Source of the DNA: Xanthomonas sp.
Lineage (GTDB): Bacteria > Pseudomonadota > Gammaproteobacteria > Xanthomonadales > Xanthomonadaceae
DNA: 64,000 nucleotides
Direction: 5' to 3'
Assembly (NCBI RefSeq): GCF_017163755.1
Contig: NZ_JAFIWC010000003.1
Coordinates: forward strand, 124,001-188,000
The translations under genes and the position numbers were made by a program. Positions within the stretch are counted from its first letter, which is position 1. Each line of letters starts with the position of its first letter. This document shows, in pieces, positions 34,706-43,933 of this stretch. The notes under the pieces were generated by a model, which saw only the letters and a program-made list of their open reading frames with translations, did no database searches and had not been told where the DNA came from.

Positions 34706-35815
34706 TCAGCGCCGCGCCGCCGCGCCTTCGCCGCGCATCAGCGCTTCGACTTCGGACTGCGCGACCATCGCGTTGTCGCCGGGCGTGGTCATCGCCAGCG
34801 CGCCGTGCGCGGCGGCGTAGTCGACCGCCGCCTGCGGCCCGGCGCCGCATAGCAGGCCGTGGATCAGCCCGGAAACGAACGCGTCGCCGCCGCCGACGCG
34901 ATCGAGGATGTCCAGGTCGCGCGCGACCGAGCGGTAGCTGGCCTGGCGCGTGTGCAGCACGCCGGCCCAGTGGTTGCGCGAGGCCGAATGCGCATCGCGC
35001 AGCGGGAACGCCACCGCCTGCAGCTGCGGATAGCGCTGCAGCGCCAGCCGCGCGGCGGCCTCGGCGGGCGCCGGGTCCATCGGCGTGCTGCGTTGGCCGA
35101 CACCGCTCATGTCCAGGCCCAGGCAGCCGGCGAAGGAATACTCGTCGCCGACCAGCAGGTCGCATTCGGCGACGATGCGCTGGTTGACGTGGCGTGCCGC
35201 ATCCGGATCGGGATGGCTGTTCCACAGGCTGGCGCGGTAGTTGAGGTCGTAGGACACCATCGCGCCGTGGCGGCGCGCGGCCTGCACCGCGGCGATCGCG
35301 GTCTGCGCGGTGGTTTCGGACAGCGCGGCGAAGATGCCGCCGGTGTGCAGCCAGCGCGCGCCGCGGTCGCCGAACACCGCCGCCCAGTCGAATTCCTCCG
35401 GGCGCAACTGCGCGGCGGCCGAGTAGGCGCGGTCGGACACGCCCAGCGCGGCGCGCACGCCGAACCCGCGCTCGGTGAAGTTCAGGCCCATGCGCGTGTT
35501 GCGGCCGATGCCGTCGTGGTCGCGCCACACCAGGTGCCGGGTGTCGCAGCCGCCTTGCAGGATCAGGTCCTCGGCGAGCAGGCCCAGTTCGTTGCGCGGC
35601 AGCGCGGTCAGCGCCACGGTGGGGCGGCCGAAGGTCTTGCGCAGGCCGCGCGCGACGTTGTATTCGCCGCCGCCTTCCCACACGCGGAACTGGCGCGCGG
35701 CGCGGATGCGGTCCTCGCCCGGGTCCAGACGCAGCATCACCTCGCCCAGCGCCGCGCAGTCCCAGCGGCGCGGGGCGGGCAGGGCGGCGAACGCGGGATC
35801 GGCCGCCGCGCTCAT
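34706..35815 (-). CDS. kdgK: PfkB-family sugar kinase, probable 2-keto-3-deoxygluconate kinase
   Basis: A 369-residue cytoplasmic kinase that should convert KDG to KDPG with ATP, linking uronate breakdown to the Entner-Doudoroff aldolase step. The PfkB N-terminal signature is GEVMLRLDPGEDRIR...FRVWEGGGEYNVARGL. The ATP/catalytic-base motif is DRVGGGDAFVSGLIHGLL. Substrate-region patterns (NFTERGFGVR, VSYDLNYRASLW) fit KDG kinases. Overlap of ATGA with the SGNH gene makes it the last gene of the alginate operon. The Asp of GGGDAF is the expected catalytic base. Confidence 0.88.
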   Translation of the reverse strand: MSAAADPAFAALPAPRRWDCAALGEVMLRLDPGEDRIRAARQFRVWEGGGEYNVARGLRKTFGRPTVALTALPRNELGLLAEDLILQGGCDTRHLVWRDHDGIGRNTRMGLNFTERGFGVRAALGVSDRAYSAAAQLRPEEFDWAAVFGDRGARWLHTGGIFAALSETTAQTAIAAVQAARRHGAMVSYDLNYRASLWNSHPDPDAARHVNQRIVAECDLLVGDEYSFAGCLGLDMSGVGQRSTPMDPAPAEAAARLALQRYPQLQAVAFPLRDAHSASRNHWAGVLHTRQASYRSVARDLDILDRVGGGDAFVSGLIHGLLCGAGPQAAVDYAAAHGALAMTTPGDNAMVAQSEVEALMRGEGAAARR

Positions 35816-37092
35816 CGGGCCGTGCAGCCGAACAGCGACAGGTCGATGGCGTTGGCCATGCGCGCATAGCCTTCGTCGTTGGGGTGCAGGTGGTCGCGGG
35901 TGATGGCGGCCGGCAGCGATTCGGCGTTGTCCGGCATGCGCAGGATCGCGTCGAAGTCGATCACCCCGGCGAACGCCTTGCCGTCGCGGACGAAGCGGTT
36001 CACCGCCTGGCGCGTGGCCGCGGACACCGGCTCGTAGCGCTCGGAACCGCCGAACGGGGTCAGCGTCGCGCCGATGGTGCGGATGCCGTGCTGGCTCAGC
36101 CGCGCGACGATCTGCCGGTAGCCCAGCCGCATGTCCTCGGCGTTGCGCCCGGGCACGAAGTTGGGCGCGCCGTTGTAGCGGATGTCGTTGATGCCCTCGA
36201 ACAGCACCACGTGGGTGACGCCGGGCAGCGACAGTACGTCGCGGTCCAGGCGCGAGATCGCGCTGGGGCTGCGGCCATGGTCGAGCAGCTTGTTGCCGCT
36301 GATGCCGGCGTTGAGCACCACCACGCGGCCGGGGCAGGCCTGGTCCAGGCGCCGCGCCAGCAGTGCCGGCCAGTCGCCGTGGCTGCCGCGGGTGGCGGTG
36401 GCGCCCTCGGTGATCGAATCGCCCAGCGCCACCACCACGGTGGGCTGTTGCGGAGTCTGCGCGTAGACCGCCGACACCACGTTCTGCCGATAGCTCAGCG
36501 CGACCTTGTCGTCCACCTCGGCCTTGCCGGCGGCCACGCGCAGCGGCGTGCGCCGCACCGCCGGGCGGGCCGGCTCGGGGAAGTACAGGCTCAGCGCCAC
36601 GTCGGCGAAGGCCGGCGCGCGCAGCGCCACCGGGTCGCTGAGCAGCACCGCGCCGGGCGGCAGGACGATCTCGGCGCGGCCGTCGAACAGCACCGGTAGC
36701 GCCGGCCGGCCGTTGCCGGCGATGCGCGCCGACGCCGCGCCGATCTTCAGCGGCTGCGCGCCCAGTTCGTTGCTGATGCGAAAGCGCAGCGCCTGCGCGG
36801 CGATGCCCAGGCGCATGTCCTGGCGCACGGTCTGGTCGGCGAACTGCAGCGGCGCCTCGGGGGTGCCGTCGAGCCGGTCCGGCGCCGGCGACGCGGTCCA
36901 GGCCGGCACCCAGTGCTGCGCCGGTTGCGCCAGCGCCGGGGTGGCCAGTATCCATGCCAGCGCGGTTGCGGCGATCCATCGCCGCAGCGTGCCCGTCCCG
37001 GGCATATCCATCGGTGCGCGGTTCGATGGCCGCGTGCCGGCGGGCCGATCCGTGCGTGGCCGGCTTGCGCGCGGCAGGCTGCTACCGAACAT
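35812..37092 (-). CDS. SGNH/GDSL hydrolase in the alginate operon
   Basis: A 426-residue exported esterase-type hydrolase. Block I is ALGDSITEGA with the nucleophile Ser, block II is AGISGNKLL, block III is EGINDIR, and block V is DHLHPNDEGYARM with Asp/His. The N-terminal about 190 residues form a beta-rich domain common in plant-cell-wall and polysaccharide esterases. The start at 37092 has AGGAG 7 nt upstream, but the signal peptide (RRWIAATALAWILATPALAQ) begins about 37 residues in, so ATG 37011 is an alternative. Placement between the DEH reductase and KDG kinase suggests removal of ester groups, such as acetyl, from alginate oligosaccharides (inference). Confidence 0.87.
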   Translation of the reverse strand: MFGSSLPRASRPRTDRPAGTRPSNRAPMDMPGTGTLRRWIAATALAWILATPALAQPAQHWVPAWTASPAPDRLDGTPEAPLQFADQTVRQDMRLGIAAQALRFRISNELGAQPLKIGAASARIAGNGRPALPVLFDGRAEIVLPPGAVLLSDPVALRAPAFADVALSLYFPEPARPAVRRTPLRVAAGKAEVDDKVALSYRQNVVSAVYAQTPQQPTVVVALGDSITEGATATRGSHGDWPALLARRLDQACPGRVVVLNAGISGNKLLDHGRSPSAISRLDRDVLSLPGVTHVVLFEGINDIRYNGAPNFVPGRNAEDMRLGYRQIVARLSQHGIRTIGATLTPFGGSERYEPVSAATRQAVNRFVRDGKAFAGVIDFDAILRMPDNAESLPAAITRDHLHPNDEGYARMANAIDLSLFGCTAR

Positions 37093-37114
37093 GAAGTGCT
37101 CCTACGCGCTGGGG

Positions 37115-37867
37115 TCAGGAAAAATACACGCCGCCGTTGACGTCGAGGTTGGCGCCGTTGATGAAGCTGGCCGCATCGGAGGCCAGGTACACCGCGGCAT
37201 CGGCCGCTTCCTCGGCACGGCCTTCGCGGCGCAGCGGGGTGGCGTTGGCGACGAAGGCGCGCACTTCCGGCTTGGTGAAGTCGTCGTGGAAGCGGGTGGC
37301 GATCATGCCGCAGCACAGCGCGTTGACGCGGATGCCGCGCGGGCCCAGTTCCTTGGCCATCGCGCGCGAGAAGGTCATCACCGCGGCCTTGGCGGTGGCG
37401 TAGATCGCCGCGCCGGGACCGCCGCCGTCGCGCCCGGCCAGCGAGGCGAAGTTGACGATCGCGCCGCCCTCGGCCATGTGCGGGGCCACCGCCTGCGTGG
37501 TCAGGTACACCGACTTCAGGTTGAGGTCCATCACCTGGTGGAAGAAGGCCTCGTCGATGTCGGCCAGCGGCTTGCGCGCGACCATGCCGCCGGCGACGTT
37601 GACCAGGATGTCGATGCGCGGGCCGAACGCCTGCTGGGTCGCCGCGACCAGGCCGGCGACGGCCTGCGCGTCGGCGGCGTCGGCGCGGTGCACGATGGCC
37701 TGGCCGCCGGCGGCCTGGATCTGGCGCAGCGTCTCGTCGGCGCTGGCGGCGTCGTTGGCGTAGTTGATGCACACCTTGGCGCCGGCGGCGGCCAGCTTCA
37801 GCGAAACCGAACGGCCGATGTCGCGGCCGCCACCGGTGACGATGGCCACCTTGTCTTTGAATTGCAT
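37115..37867 (-). CDS. SDR oxidoreductase, probable DEH reductase of alginate catabolism
   Basis: A 250-residue classical SDR: TGGGRDIGRS (11-20), VNVAGG, NFASLAGRDGG and the catalytic YATAK, ending in NGANLDVNGGVYFS. In this context it most probably reduces 4-deoxy-L-erythro-5-hexoseulose uronate (DEH), the spontaneous product of unsaturated monouronate, to 2-keto-3-deoxygluconate for KdgK. The assignment rests on neighbours; sequence alone gives only a generic glucose-dehydrogenase/3-oxoacyl-reductase-like SDR. The ATG at 37867 follows AAAGGA. The gaps are 41 bp from the MFS gene and 22 bp to the SGNH gene. Confidence 0.85.
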   Translation of the reverse strand: MQFKDKVAIVTGGGRDIGRSVSLKLAAAGAKVCINYANDAASADETLRQIQAAGGQAIVHRADAADAQAVAGLVAATQQAFGPRIDILVNVAGGMVARKPLADIDEAFFHQVMDLNLKSVYLTTQAVAPHMAEGGAIVNFASLAGRDGGGPGAAIYATAKAAVMTFSRAMAKELGPRGIRVNALCCGMIATRFHDDFTKPEVRAFVANATPLRREGRAEEAADAAVYLASDAASFINGANLDVNGGVYFS

Positions 37868-37908
37868 GAGTCGTGAGTCCTTTGCGTTGCGGGGGAAAGG
37901 GAAGGCGA

Positions 37909-39225
37909 TCAGCCGCGCGCGGCGGGATCGTCGAGTTTCTCGATGCGGCCGGTGACCAGCCACACCGCGGCCAGCGACGCCGGCACCAGCGCGGCGACGA
38001 GGATGAACATCGGTGCGTAGGAGCGCGCGGTCATCACCGGCACCAGCCAGGTGGTGATCAGCGTGCCGGCCACCGCGGCCATGCCGCCGATGCCGGCCAG
38101 CGAGCCGACCGACTTGCCGTCGAACAGGTCGCCGGGCAGGGTCTGGATGTTGCCGATGGCGATCTGGAAGCCGAACAGCACCGCGGCGATGGTCAGCACC
38201 GCGACGGTGGGATCGGCGGCGAGCACCGCGCCGAGCAGCGCCGGCGCCATGATCACCCCGCCCAGGGTGATGGTCCATTTGCGCGCGCGGTCCACGCTCC
38301 AGCCCGAGGCGATCAGCCGCCCGGACAGCCAGCCGCCGGACAGGCTGCCGAGCATCGCGCCGACGAACGGCACCCAGGCGAACGCGCCGATCTGCTTGAT
38401 GTCGAAATGGAAGGTCTCGGCCAGGTAGATCGGCAGCCAGGAGACGAACAGCCACCAGATCGGATCGATGAAGAAGCGCGCCAGCACGATGCCCCAGCTC
38501 TGCCGGTGCGACATGATCTGGCGCAGGCTCGGCAGGTAGGCCGGCTTGGCCGAGGCGGTGCCGTCGGCCGGAGCGTCGAGGATCAGCGCGCGCTCGGCGG
38601 CGTCCACCCACGGATGCTTGTCCGGGCCGGCGCGGTAGATCACCAGCCACGGCAGCAGCCACAGGAAGCCCAGCGCGCCGACCAGCACGAAGGTGCCCTT
38701 CCAGCCCAGCCACAGGAACAGCAGCGCGATCAGCGGCGCCGACACGATCGCGCCGATCGAGGCGCCGGCGTTGAAGATGCCTTGCGCCAGCGCGCGCTCG
38801 CGCGCCGGGAACCACTCGGCGTTGGCCTTGACCGCGCCCGGCCAGGCGCCGGCCTCGCTGATGCCGAGCATCGCCCGCACCACGCTGAAGGACAGGATCG
38901 AATGGGTCACCGCGTGCAGGGCGATGGAGATCGACCACACCGCGATCGACAGCGCAAAGCCCATGCGCGTGCCGATGATGTCGAACAGGCGCCCGAACAC
39001 GAACTGGCCGGCCGCGTAGAACAGCATGAAGATCGTCACCAGCAGCGCGTAGTCCTCCTTGGTCGCGCCGATGTCCTGCGAGATCGCCGGCCACATCACC
39101 GCCAGCGCGTTGCGGTCGATGTAGTTGATGACCGTGGCCACCGCGATCAGGCTCACGATCATCCAGCGCACCGCGCTGCGCTTGCGCGAGGGCGTGGCGC
39201 CGGCGGGGGAGGGCGCGGCGCTCAT
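37909..39225 (-). CDS. MFS transporter, ACS family (hexuronate/monouronate uptake)
   Basis: A 438-residue inner-membrane carrier with twelve predicted segments. It has the ACS-type start (RWMIVSLIAVATVINYIDRNALAVM) and loop motif GRLFDIIGTRMGFALSIAVWS. Further typical sequences are MLGISEAGAWPGAVKANAEWFP and ANAGAS-like IFNAGASIGAIVSAPL. This family (ExuT, GudP) moves hexuronates with protons or cations. Here it should import the unsaturated monouronate/DEH released in the periplasm. ATGA overlap with the PL17 gene indicates translational coupling. Confidence 0.9.
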   Translation of the reverse strand: MSAAPSPAGATPSRKRSAVRWMIVSLIAVATVINYIDRNALAVMWPAISQDIGATKEDYALLVTIFMLFYAAGQFVFGRLFDIIGTRMGFALSIAVWSISIALHAVTHSILSFSVVRAMLGISEAGAWPGAVKANAEWFPARERALAQGIFNAGASIGAIVSAPLIALLFLWLGWKGTFVLVGALGFLWLLPWLVIYRAGPDKHPWVDAAERALILDAPADGTASAKPAYLPSLRQIMSHRQSWGIVLARFFIDPIWWLFVSWLPIYLAETFHFDIKQIGAFAWVPFVGAMLGSLSGGWLSGRLIASGWSVDRARKWTITLGGVIMAPALLGAVLAADPTVAVLTIAAVLFGFQIAIGNIQTLPGDLFDGKSVGSLAGIGGMAAVAGTLITTWLVPVMTARSYAPMFILVAALVPASLAAVWLVTGRIEKLDDPAARG

Positions 39226-41462
39226 TTGCCACCTGCGGCGCGGTCGAAGCGCGCATAGCCGCCGCGCCAGGCATAGCGTTGTCCGTGCGCCTGCACGCTG
39301 TGCTCGCGGCCGTCGGCGGCATCGTCGGCCACCGCCAGCGCCAGGGTCCTGCCCGTGGCCAGGGTCAGCACGATCAGCTCGGCGTCGTCGCCGCGCACGC
39401 GCTCGATCGCGCGGATGCGGCTGTCGGCGCCGTGCACGTATTCGGCGGTGCCGTTGTACTCGCCGTGCGGTTCCAGCACGCCGAAGAAGGTGACGTCGGC
39501 CGCACCGTCCACGCGCTGCAGCAGCAGCGGCTCGCGGCGCAGGTTGAAGTCCGGGTCGTTGGCGCCGCTCTCGGCCAGGATCGCGCGCGACGGCGCGCTG
39601 CTGCCGAAGCGGTAGCTGTAGAAGCGCCCGTCCAGCAGCCAGCTCAGGCTGCGCGGCGCCGTCGATGCGTCGCTGGTCGCGTCCACCCACAGGTGCTGGT
39701 AGCCGTTGGCCTTGCCCAGCACCGGGCGCTGCGCCAGTTCGCGCTGCGCCTTGAAGCCGACCTGCATGATGTGGCCGTTGAAGTGCAGCGGCAGGTCGTA
39801 GCGCGCCGGCCTGGCGCCGTCCACGCGCACCAGGTCGATCACGATCGGCAGCGCCAGGTCCGGGTGCTTCAGCAGCGCCTGGGTGCGGGTGAAAGCCACG
39901 CCTTCGTAGGCGTGGTCCATGCGCGCGGAGACGATCTGGGTGGCGTCGTCGTGCGCGAACAGCAGCGGCGTCGGCGCGTACTTCTCGCCCACGCGCCAGT
40001 CGCCGTCGAAGTGGCTGCGCTCGTCCACCACCAGCGTGTTGTGCGCCACCGTGGTCTTGGCCCAGCTGTTGTTCTCGGGCAGGTAGATGCCGCCGGACTT
40101 GGCCTCCACGTTGAGGAAGCGCGCCGCGCCGTAGTCGGTGACCACGCGCTGGCCGTTGTCGTAGAACAGCCAGTTCAGCTTGTCGAAATGGCCGTGGCCC
40201 ATGCCCTGGGAGGTGTTCTTCATCACCAGGGTCTGGCCGTCCTCGCCGCCGTCGCGCAGGATCGCCAGCGCGCCGTGGTCGCCGTCGGCGCCGTCGCGCA
40301 ACAGCGCCGAGCGGAACGCGAACGGCCTGGCCTTGTCCTGCGCCAGCGCGGTGGCGATGCCCAGGCCTTCGGGGGTCAGCAGCACGCGCTGCTGGCGCTG
40401 GGCGATCGACAGCAGCCGCGCGTCGTGGCTCTGCGCGTAGGCGATGCCGAGGCCGGCGACCAGTTCCTCGGTATCCAGGCCCTTGTCCAGGATCGCGTCG
40501 TTGATCGGGAAGAAGTAGCCGGCATAGCTGCTCTGCACCAGCGTGTCCACCGCCTTCAGCAGCACCCCGTCGCGGCGCTGGAAGATCTTCTGCTGCGGCT
40601 GGTTGCGCTCGATCGCATTGGCGAACAGCACGAACGGCGCCAGCGCGTAGCGCTGGTAATAGGGGCCTTCGGCGTAGTAGCCGTCGGGCGAGAACAACTG
40701 GTCGATCTGCTTGAGGAAGCCGGCGCTGTCGTCCTGCTTGCTGCCGCGCAGCGCCTTGTCGACCAACGTCTGGTCGCGCAGCACGTAGCCGGTCATGCCG
40801 ACCGCGGCCACCGCCCAGGTGGCGTGGTTGTGGATCTTGTCGAAGTTGTCCGGGCTCTCGTCGCACAGGAACCGCGCCATGCGCCGGAACACCTGCTCGT
40901 CGATGGTCTGGCGCTCGGTGGGGCTCAGGCTGTCGCGGATCGCGTCGTAGCCCTGCGCGGCGTAGACCAGCCACACCGAATCGTTGAGCGACTGCCAGAA
41001 CAGCCGGCCCGGCACCTGGCCGCGTCCGGCCGGATGCGCGCCCAGCGTCGGGTACAGCTTGGCGTAGGCCAGCAGCAGGTCGCGCGCGTAGTCGGCGTAG
41101 GCGCGCTCGCCGGTGAGCCGGTACAGCGCGCCGGCGGCCTGGATCGCCTGGTAGTTGCGCTTGTGCTGCTCGTGGCTGGCGCCGCCGCCCGGATCCTTCG
41201 GCACCGGCACGTCGATGCCGGCGCGCATCGCCGCGCGCACGCTGGCCACCGCGCGTTCCTGTTCGCGCGCGAACAGCGGATAACGCTTGCCGTCGGCCGC
41301 CATCTGCCGCCATTGCGCGGCGGTCACCAGCACCGGCGCGGTTTCGCCGGCCGCGGCCGCGGCGCCCTGGGGCGCATCGGTGGCGGCGAAACTCAGGCTG
41401 CAGGGAAGGGTACTGCCGGCGCCGATCAGCACCAGCAGCATCAGACGGTTGCGACGTTTCAT
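39222..41462 (-). CDS. PL17-type oligoalginate lyase (heparinase II/III-like)
   Basis: A 746-residue exported exo-lyase that trims alginate oligosaccharides to unsaturated monouronate. A signal peptide (LMLLVLIGAGSTLPCSLSFA) is followed by an (alpha/alpha) toroid with N212-H213 in IHNHATW and the tyrosine-rich GYYAEGPYYQRYAL (261-274), which match the catalytic Asn/His/Tyr region of PL17 enzymes such as Alg17c. The C-terminal heparinase II/III-like beta domain has GMGHGHFDKLNWLFYDNG and HNTLVVD. It overlaps the PL6 gene by 4 nt (ATGA). Cleavage and mechanism are family knowledge; specificity was not tested. Confidence 0.9.
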   Translation of the reverse strand: MKRRNRLMLLVLIGAGSTLPCSLSFAATDAPQGAAAAAGETAPVLVTAAQWRQMAADGKRYPLFAREQERAVASVRAAMRAGIDVPVPKDPGGGASHEQHKRNYQAIQAAGALYRLTGERAYADYARDLLLAYAKLYPTLGAHPAGRGQVPGRLFWQSLNDSVWLVYAAQGYDAIRDSLSPTERQTIDEQVFRRMARFLCDESPDNFDKIHNHATWAVAAVGMTGYVLRDQTLVDKALRGSKQDDSAGFLKQIDQLFSPDGYYAEGPYYQRYALAPFVLFANAIERNQPQQKIFQRRDGVLLKAVDTLVQSSYAGYFFPINDAILDKGLDTEELVAGLGIAYAQSHDARLLSIAQRQQRVLLTPEGLGIATALAQDKARPFAFRSALLRDGADGDHGALAILRDGGEDGQTLVMKNTSQGMGHGHFDKLNWLFYDNGQRVVTDYGAARFLNVEAKSGGIYLPENNSWAKTTVAHNTLVVDERSHFDGDWRVGEKYAPTPLLFAHDDATQIVSARMDHAYEGVAFTRTQALLKHPDLALPIVIDLVRVDGARPARYDLPLHFNGHIMQVGFKAQRELAQRPVLGKANGYQHLWVDATSDASTAPRSLSWLLDGRFYSYRFGSSAPSRAILAESGANDPDFNLRREPLLLQRVDGAADVTFFGVLEPHGEYNGTAEYVHGADSRIRAIERVRGDDAELIVLTLATGRTLALAVADDAADGREHSVQAHGQRYAWRGGYARFDRAAGGK

Positions 41463-43654
41463 AGAACCGGCTCCGCGGCGTAATCGGATTGCAGCGCCGG
41501 CGTGCCGACGAACTGGTTGCGGGTGGCGATCAACTGCGGGGTGCCGGTGGTGCGCCTGGCGCTGACCGGACCGCTGTCGACGAACTGGTTGTCGTGCAGG
41601 AACGCGCGCTGCACGCCGTGCAGGCGCAGCGACGGCACCGCGGCGCCGCCGACGCGCTCCAGGCGCGTGCCGCTGACCGTCAGCACCGGGCCGAAGGTGC
41701 TCTCGTCGCGGCCGCCGCGGTACAGGTCCACCGCCGGGCCGCCGATGCGGCGGAACTGCGAGTCGGCGATCTCCACGCGCTCGGCGTTGTAGGTGCCGCG
41801 GTCGTCGGTCTCGGCGCGCGCGGCCAGCACCGCGCCGGACACGTCCTCGACCTGCAGCCGGCGCAGCGCGATGCGCTCGGCCAGGGTGCCCTTGCCGAGC
41901 GCGATCACGTCGAAGCCGCGGTTGACGGTGAGGCCGTGGATGCGGCTGTCCTCCACGACCAGTTCGTAGTTGGCCGCGTGGGAGCCGGCCGCGGTGCGGA
42001 TCACCGCGTTGCCGACCTCGTCCGGCGCCGCGCTGCCGTCGATCTGCAGCCGCGACAGCTTCAGCGCGCCGCCGGCGTCGATCTGGAACAGGGTCGAGCG
42101 CGAGAACGCGATCTGCGCCTGGCCGCGCGCCGGGCCCTCGACGGTGAGCGGGCGGTCCAGCGCCAGCACCTGGTTGACCAGGTAGTGGCCGGAGGCCAGC
42201 TGCAGGCGGTCGCCGGCGGCGGCGCCGGCCACGGCCTGGGTCAGGGTGTCGTCGCCGGGCAGCACGCGCTGGCGGCGGCCGCTGTCCAGCGCGGCCTGCG
42301 GCGCTTCCTTCGGGTACCAGCTCACCCCGACCTCGCTGCGCGGCACGTAGCTCAGCGCCGGATCGGCGCCCACCCCGGCGGCGTTGCTGGCGACCAGCAG
42401 GCCGGTGGCCGCGCGGGTCATCGTCACCGTGCGCCCGGCGACGCCGCCGGGCAGCAGCGGCGAGGCCGACGGGCTCTGCACGTTGCCGCTGAAGGCGATG
42501 CCGGACAGGTCGCCGAGCACGCGCACCGGGTCGCGCGCGCCGACGATCAGGTTCTCGGCGAAGTCGCTGTTGATCGGCGCGGCGGTGCGCTCGTCGTCCT
42601 TGCCGGCGCCGAAGAACAGCTGCTTGCTGTCGACGAAGGTGTTGCGCTCGATCAGCGCCTGGTCCACCTGCACGTAGCGGTTGGCCGGCGAATTGGGCAC
42701 GCCGTACATGATGCTCAGCGCCGACGAATAACCGTCGCCGGTCAGGCCTTCCAGGTAGTTGTTGCGCACCGTCTGTTTGCGGTTGATCACGCGGATGCCG
42801 CCGGTGTCGCTCTTGCCGTCGCCGAAGAACACGTTGTTCTCGACCAGGTTGCCGTCGCCGTGGCGCAGCACCAGCGCCCCGCGCGACTGCTTGAACACGT
42901 TGCCGCGGTAGGTGTTGCCGCCGGACTTGTTGGACACCACCTCCACCTCGCCGTCGCAGCCTTCGAACCAGTTGTTCTCCACCAGCGAGTTGGAATCGGA
43001 CGTGGCGTCGTTGCTGGTGCCGATGCGCAGCGTCTCGCCGCCGTTGGCGCCCAGGTTCGGACGCGGCCCGAACCAGTTGTGGTCGATGCGGTGGCGGTTG
43101 TCCAGGCCCTGCACGGCGTCGCGCACCACCACCATCGTCGGGCCGGCGTTGTTCTTGCCGACCAGCTGGTTGTGGTCGAAGCGGTTGTCGGTGTCGTACA
43201 TCGCCACCCAGTTGTCCGAGCGGCTGCGGTCGGGCTGGTTAAAGCGGTCGACCACCACCCCGGTGATGCGGCTGTGGCGCGCGCGCGCCTTGCTCGAGGT
43301 CCGGAACGCCAGCACTTCGCCGGTCGGACTGTAGCCGTCGCGGAACACCAGGTTGGAGACCACCAGGTACTCGCCGGCCATGCGCAGATTGGACTGGCCG
43401 GTGACGAACACCTTGCCCGGGGTCTGCGCGGTCAGGGTGATCGGCTGTGCGGCGGTGCCGGTGCCGGTGAACACGATCTGGAAGTCGCGCCATTCGCCAT
43501 CGGCCAGCACCACCTTGTCCCCGGGCTGCAGGGCAGTGGTGGCGGCGGCGTATTCGGCGGGGCTGGCGACCAGGATTTCAGCGGCGTCGGCGTGAGATGT
43601 CGCGATGGCGACGAACAGCAGCGCAAGGCCTGCGCGTGTAGCGTTCGATGACAT
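41459..43654 (-). CDS. PL6-family alginate lyase
   Basis: A 731-residue exported lyase, first gene of the alginate operon. A Sec signal (ALLFVAIATSHADA) leads into a parallel beta-helix of the chondroitinase B/PL6 type. Catalytic residues fit K243 (SNKSGG) and R264 (LVLRHGDG), with acidic metal ligands E236 and E238 in GEVEVV and N-rich turns (NNWFEGCD). A second beta-helix region (about 470-730) makes this the two-domain PL6 form. It should cleave alginate polymer or oligomers for PL17. The ATG at 43654 follows GGGAGG. Confidence 0.9.
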   Translation of the reverse strand: MSSNATRAGLALLFVAIATSHADAAEILVASPAEYAAATTALQPGDKVVLADGEWRDFQIVFTGTGTAAQPITLTAQTPGKVFVTGQSNLRMAGEYLVVSNLVFRDGYSPTGEVLAFRTSSKARARHSRITGVVVDRFNQPDRSRSDNWVAMYDTDNRFDHNQLVGKNNAGPTMVVVRDAVQGLDNRHRIDHNWFGPRPNLGANGGETLRIGTSNDATSDSNSLVENNWFEGCDGEVEVVSNKSGGNTYRGNVFKQSRGALVLRHGDGNLVENNVFFGDGKSDTGGIRVINRKQTVRNNYLEGLTGDGYSSALSIMYGVPNSPANRYVQVDQALIERNTFVDSKQLFFGAGKDDERTAAPINSDFAENLIVGARDPVRVLGDLSGIAFSGNVQSPSASPLLPGGVAGRTVTMTRAATGLLVASNAAGVGADPALSYVPRSEVGVSWYPKEAPQAALDSGRRQRVLPGDDTLTQAVAGAAAGDRLQLASGHYLVNQVLALDRPLTVEGPARGQAQIAFSRSTLFQIDAGGALKLSRLQIDGSAAPDEVGNAVIRTAAGSHAANYELVVEDSRIHGLTVNRGFDVIALGKGTLAERIALRRLQVEDVSGAVLAARAETDDRGTYNAERVEIADSQFRRIGGPAVDLYRGGRDESTFGPVLTVSGTRLERVGGAAVPSLRLHGVQRAFLHDNQFVDSGPVSARRTTGTPQLIATRNQFVGTPALQSDYAAEPVL

Positions 43655-43933
43655 GTTCCCTCCCTAGGAGCGCCCGGATGGCGCCGCTGGTGGCCGGATG
43701 GTAGCAGAGGTCGAACACTCGTCAACCAGATTTGCATACCAAATTTCGATTATCTGGACTGCGTACTTGGCGCGGAATTCATGCTGCATCCGCACATAAA
43801 ATAGAGGGCAATCGCACTTACCAATTGGCCTATGCGGATATTTCTACCAATTTGTTGACATTGGTCGAAAGTGGGTTAAGGCTGCGCCCCCAGGTCCGTA
43901 GCCCTACGGCATTTACTCGGGAGGAGAGAACTC
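43655..43933. promoter_or_regulatory. Divergent promoter region of the alginate locus with candidate GntR operators
   Basis: This 279-bp region separates the PL6 operon from the TonB receptor gene. It is AT-rich in its middle. ACCAAT-N8-ATTGGT at 43846-43865 is a perfect 6-bp-arm inverted repeat. A further CCAATTGG palindrome lies at 43821-43828, and TACCAAA occurs at about 43737. CCAGAT/ATCTGG (43726-43731 with 43752-43757) brackets the left part. These are good candidates for the FadR-type regulator encoded at 46970. No promoter boxes are claimed. Confidence 0.55.
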
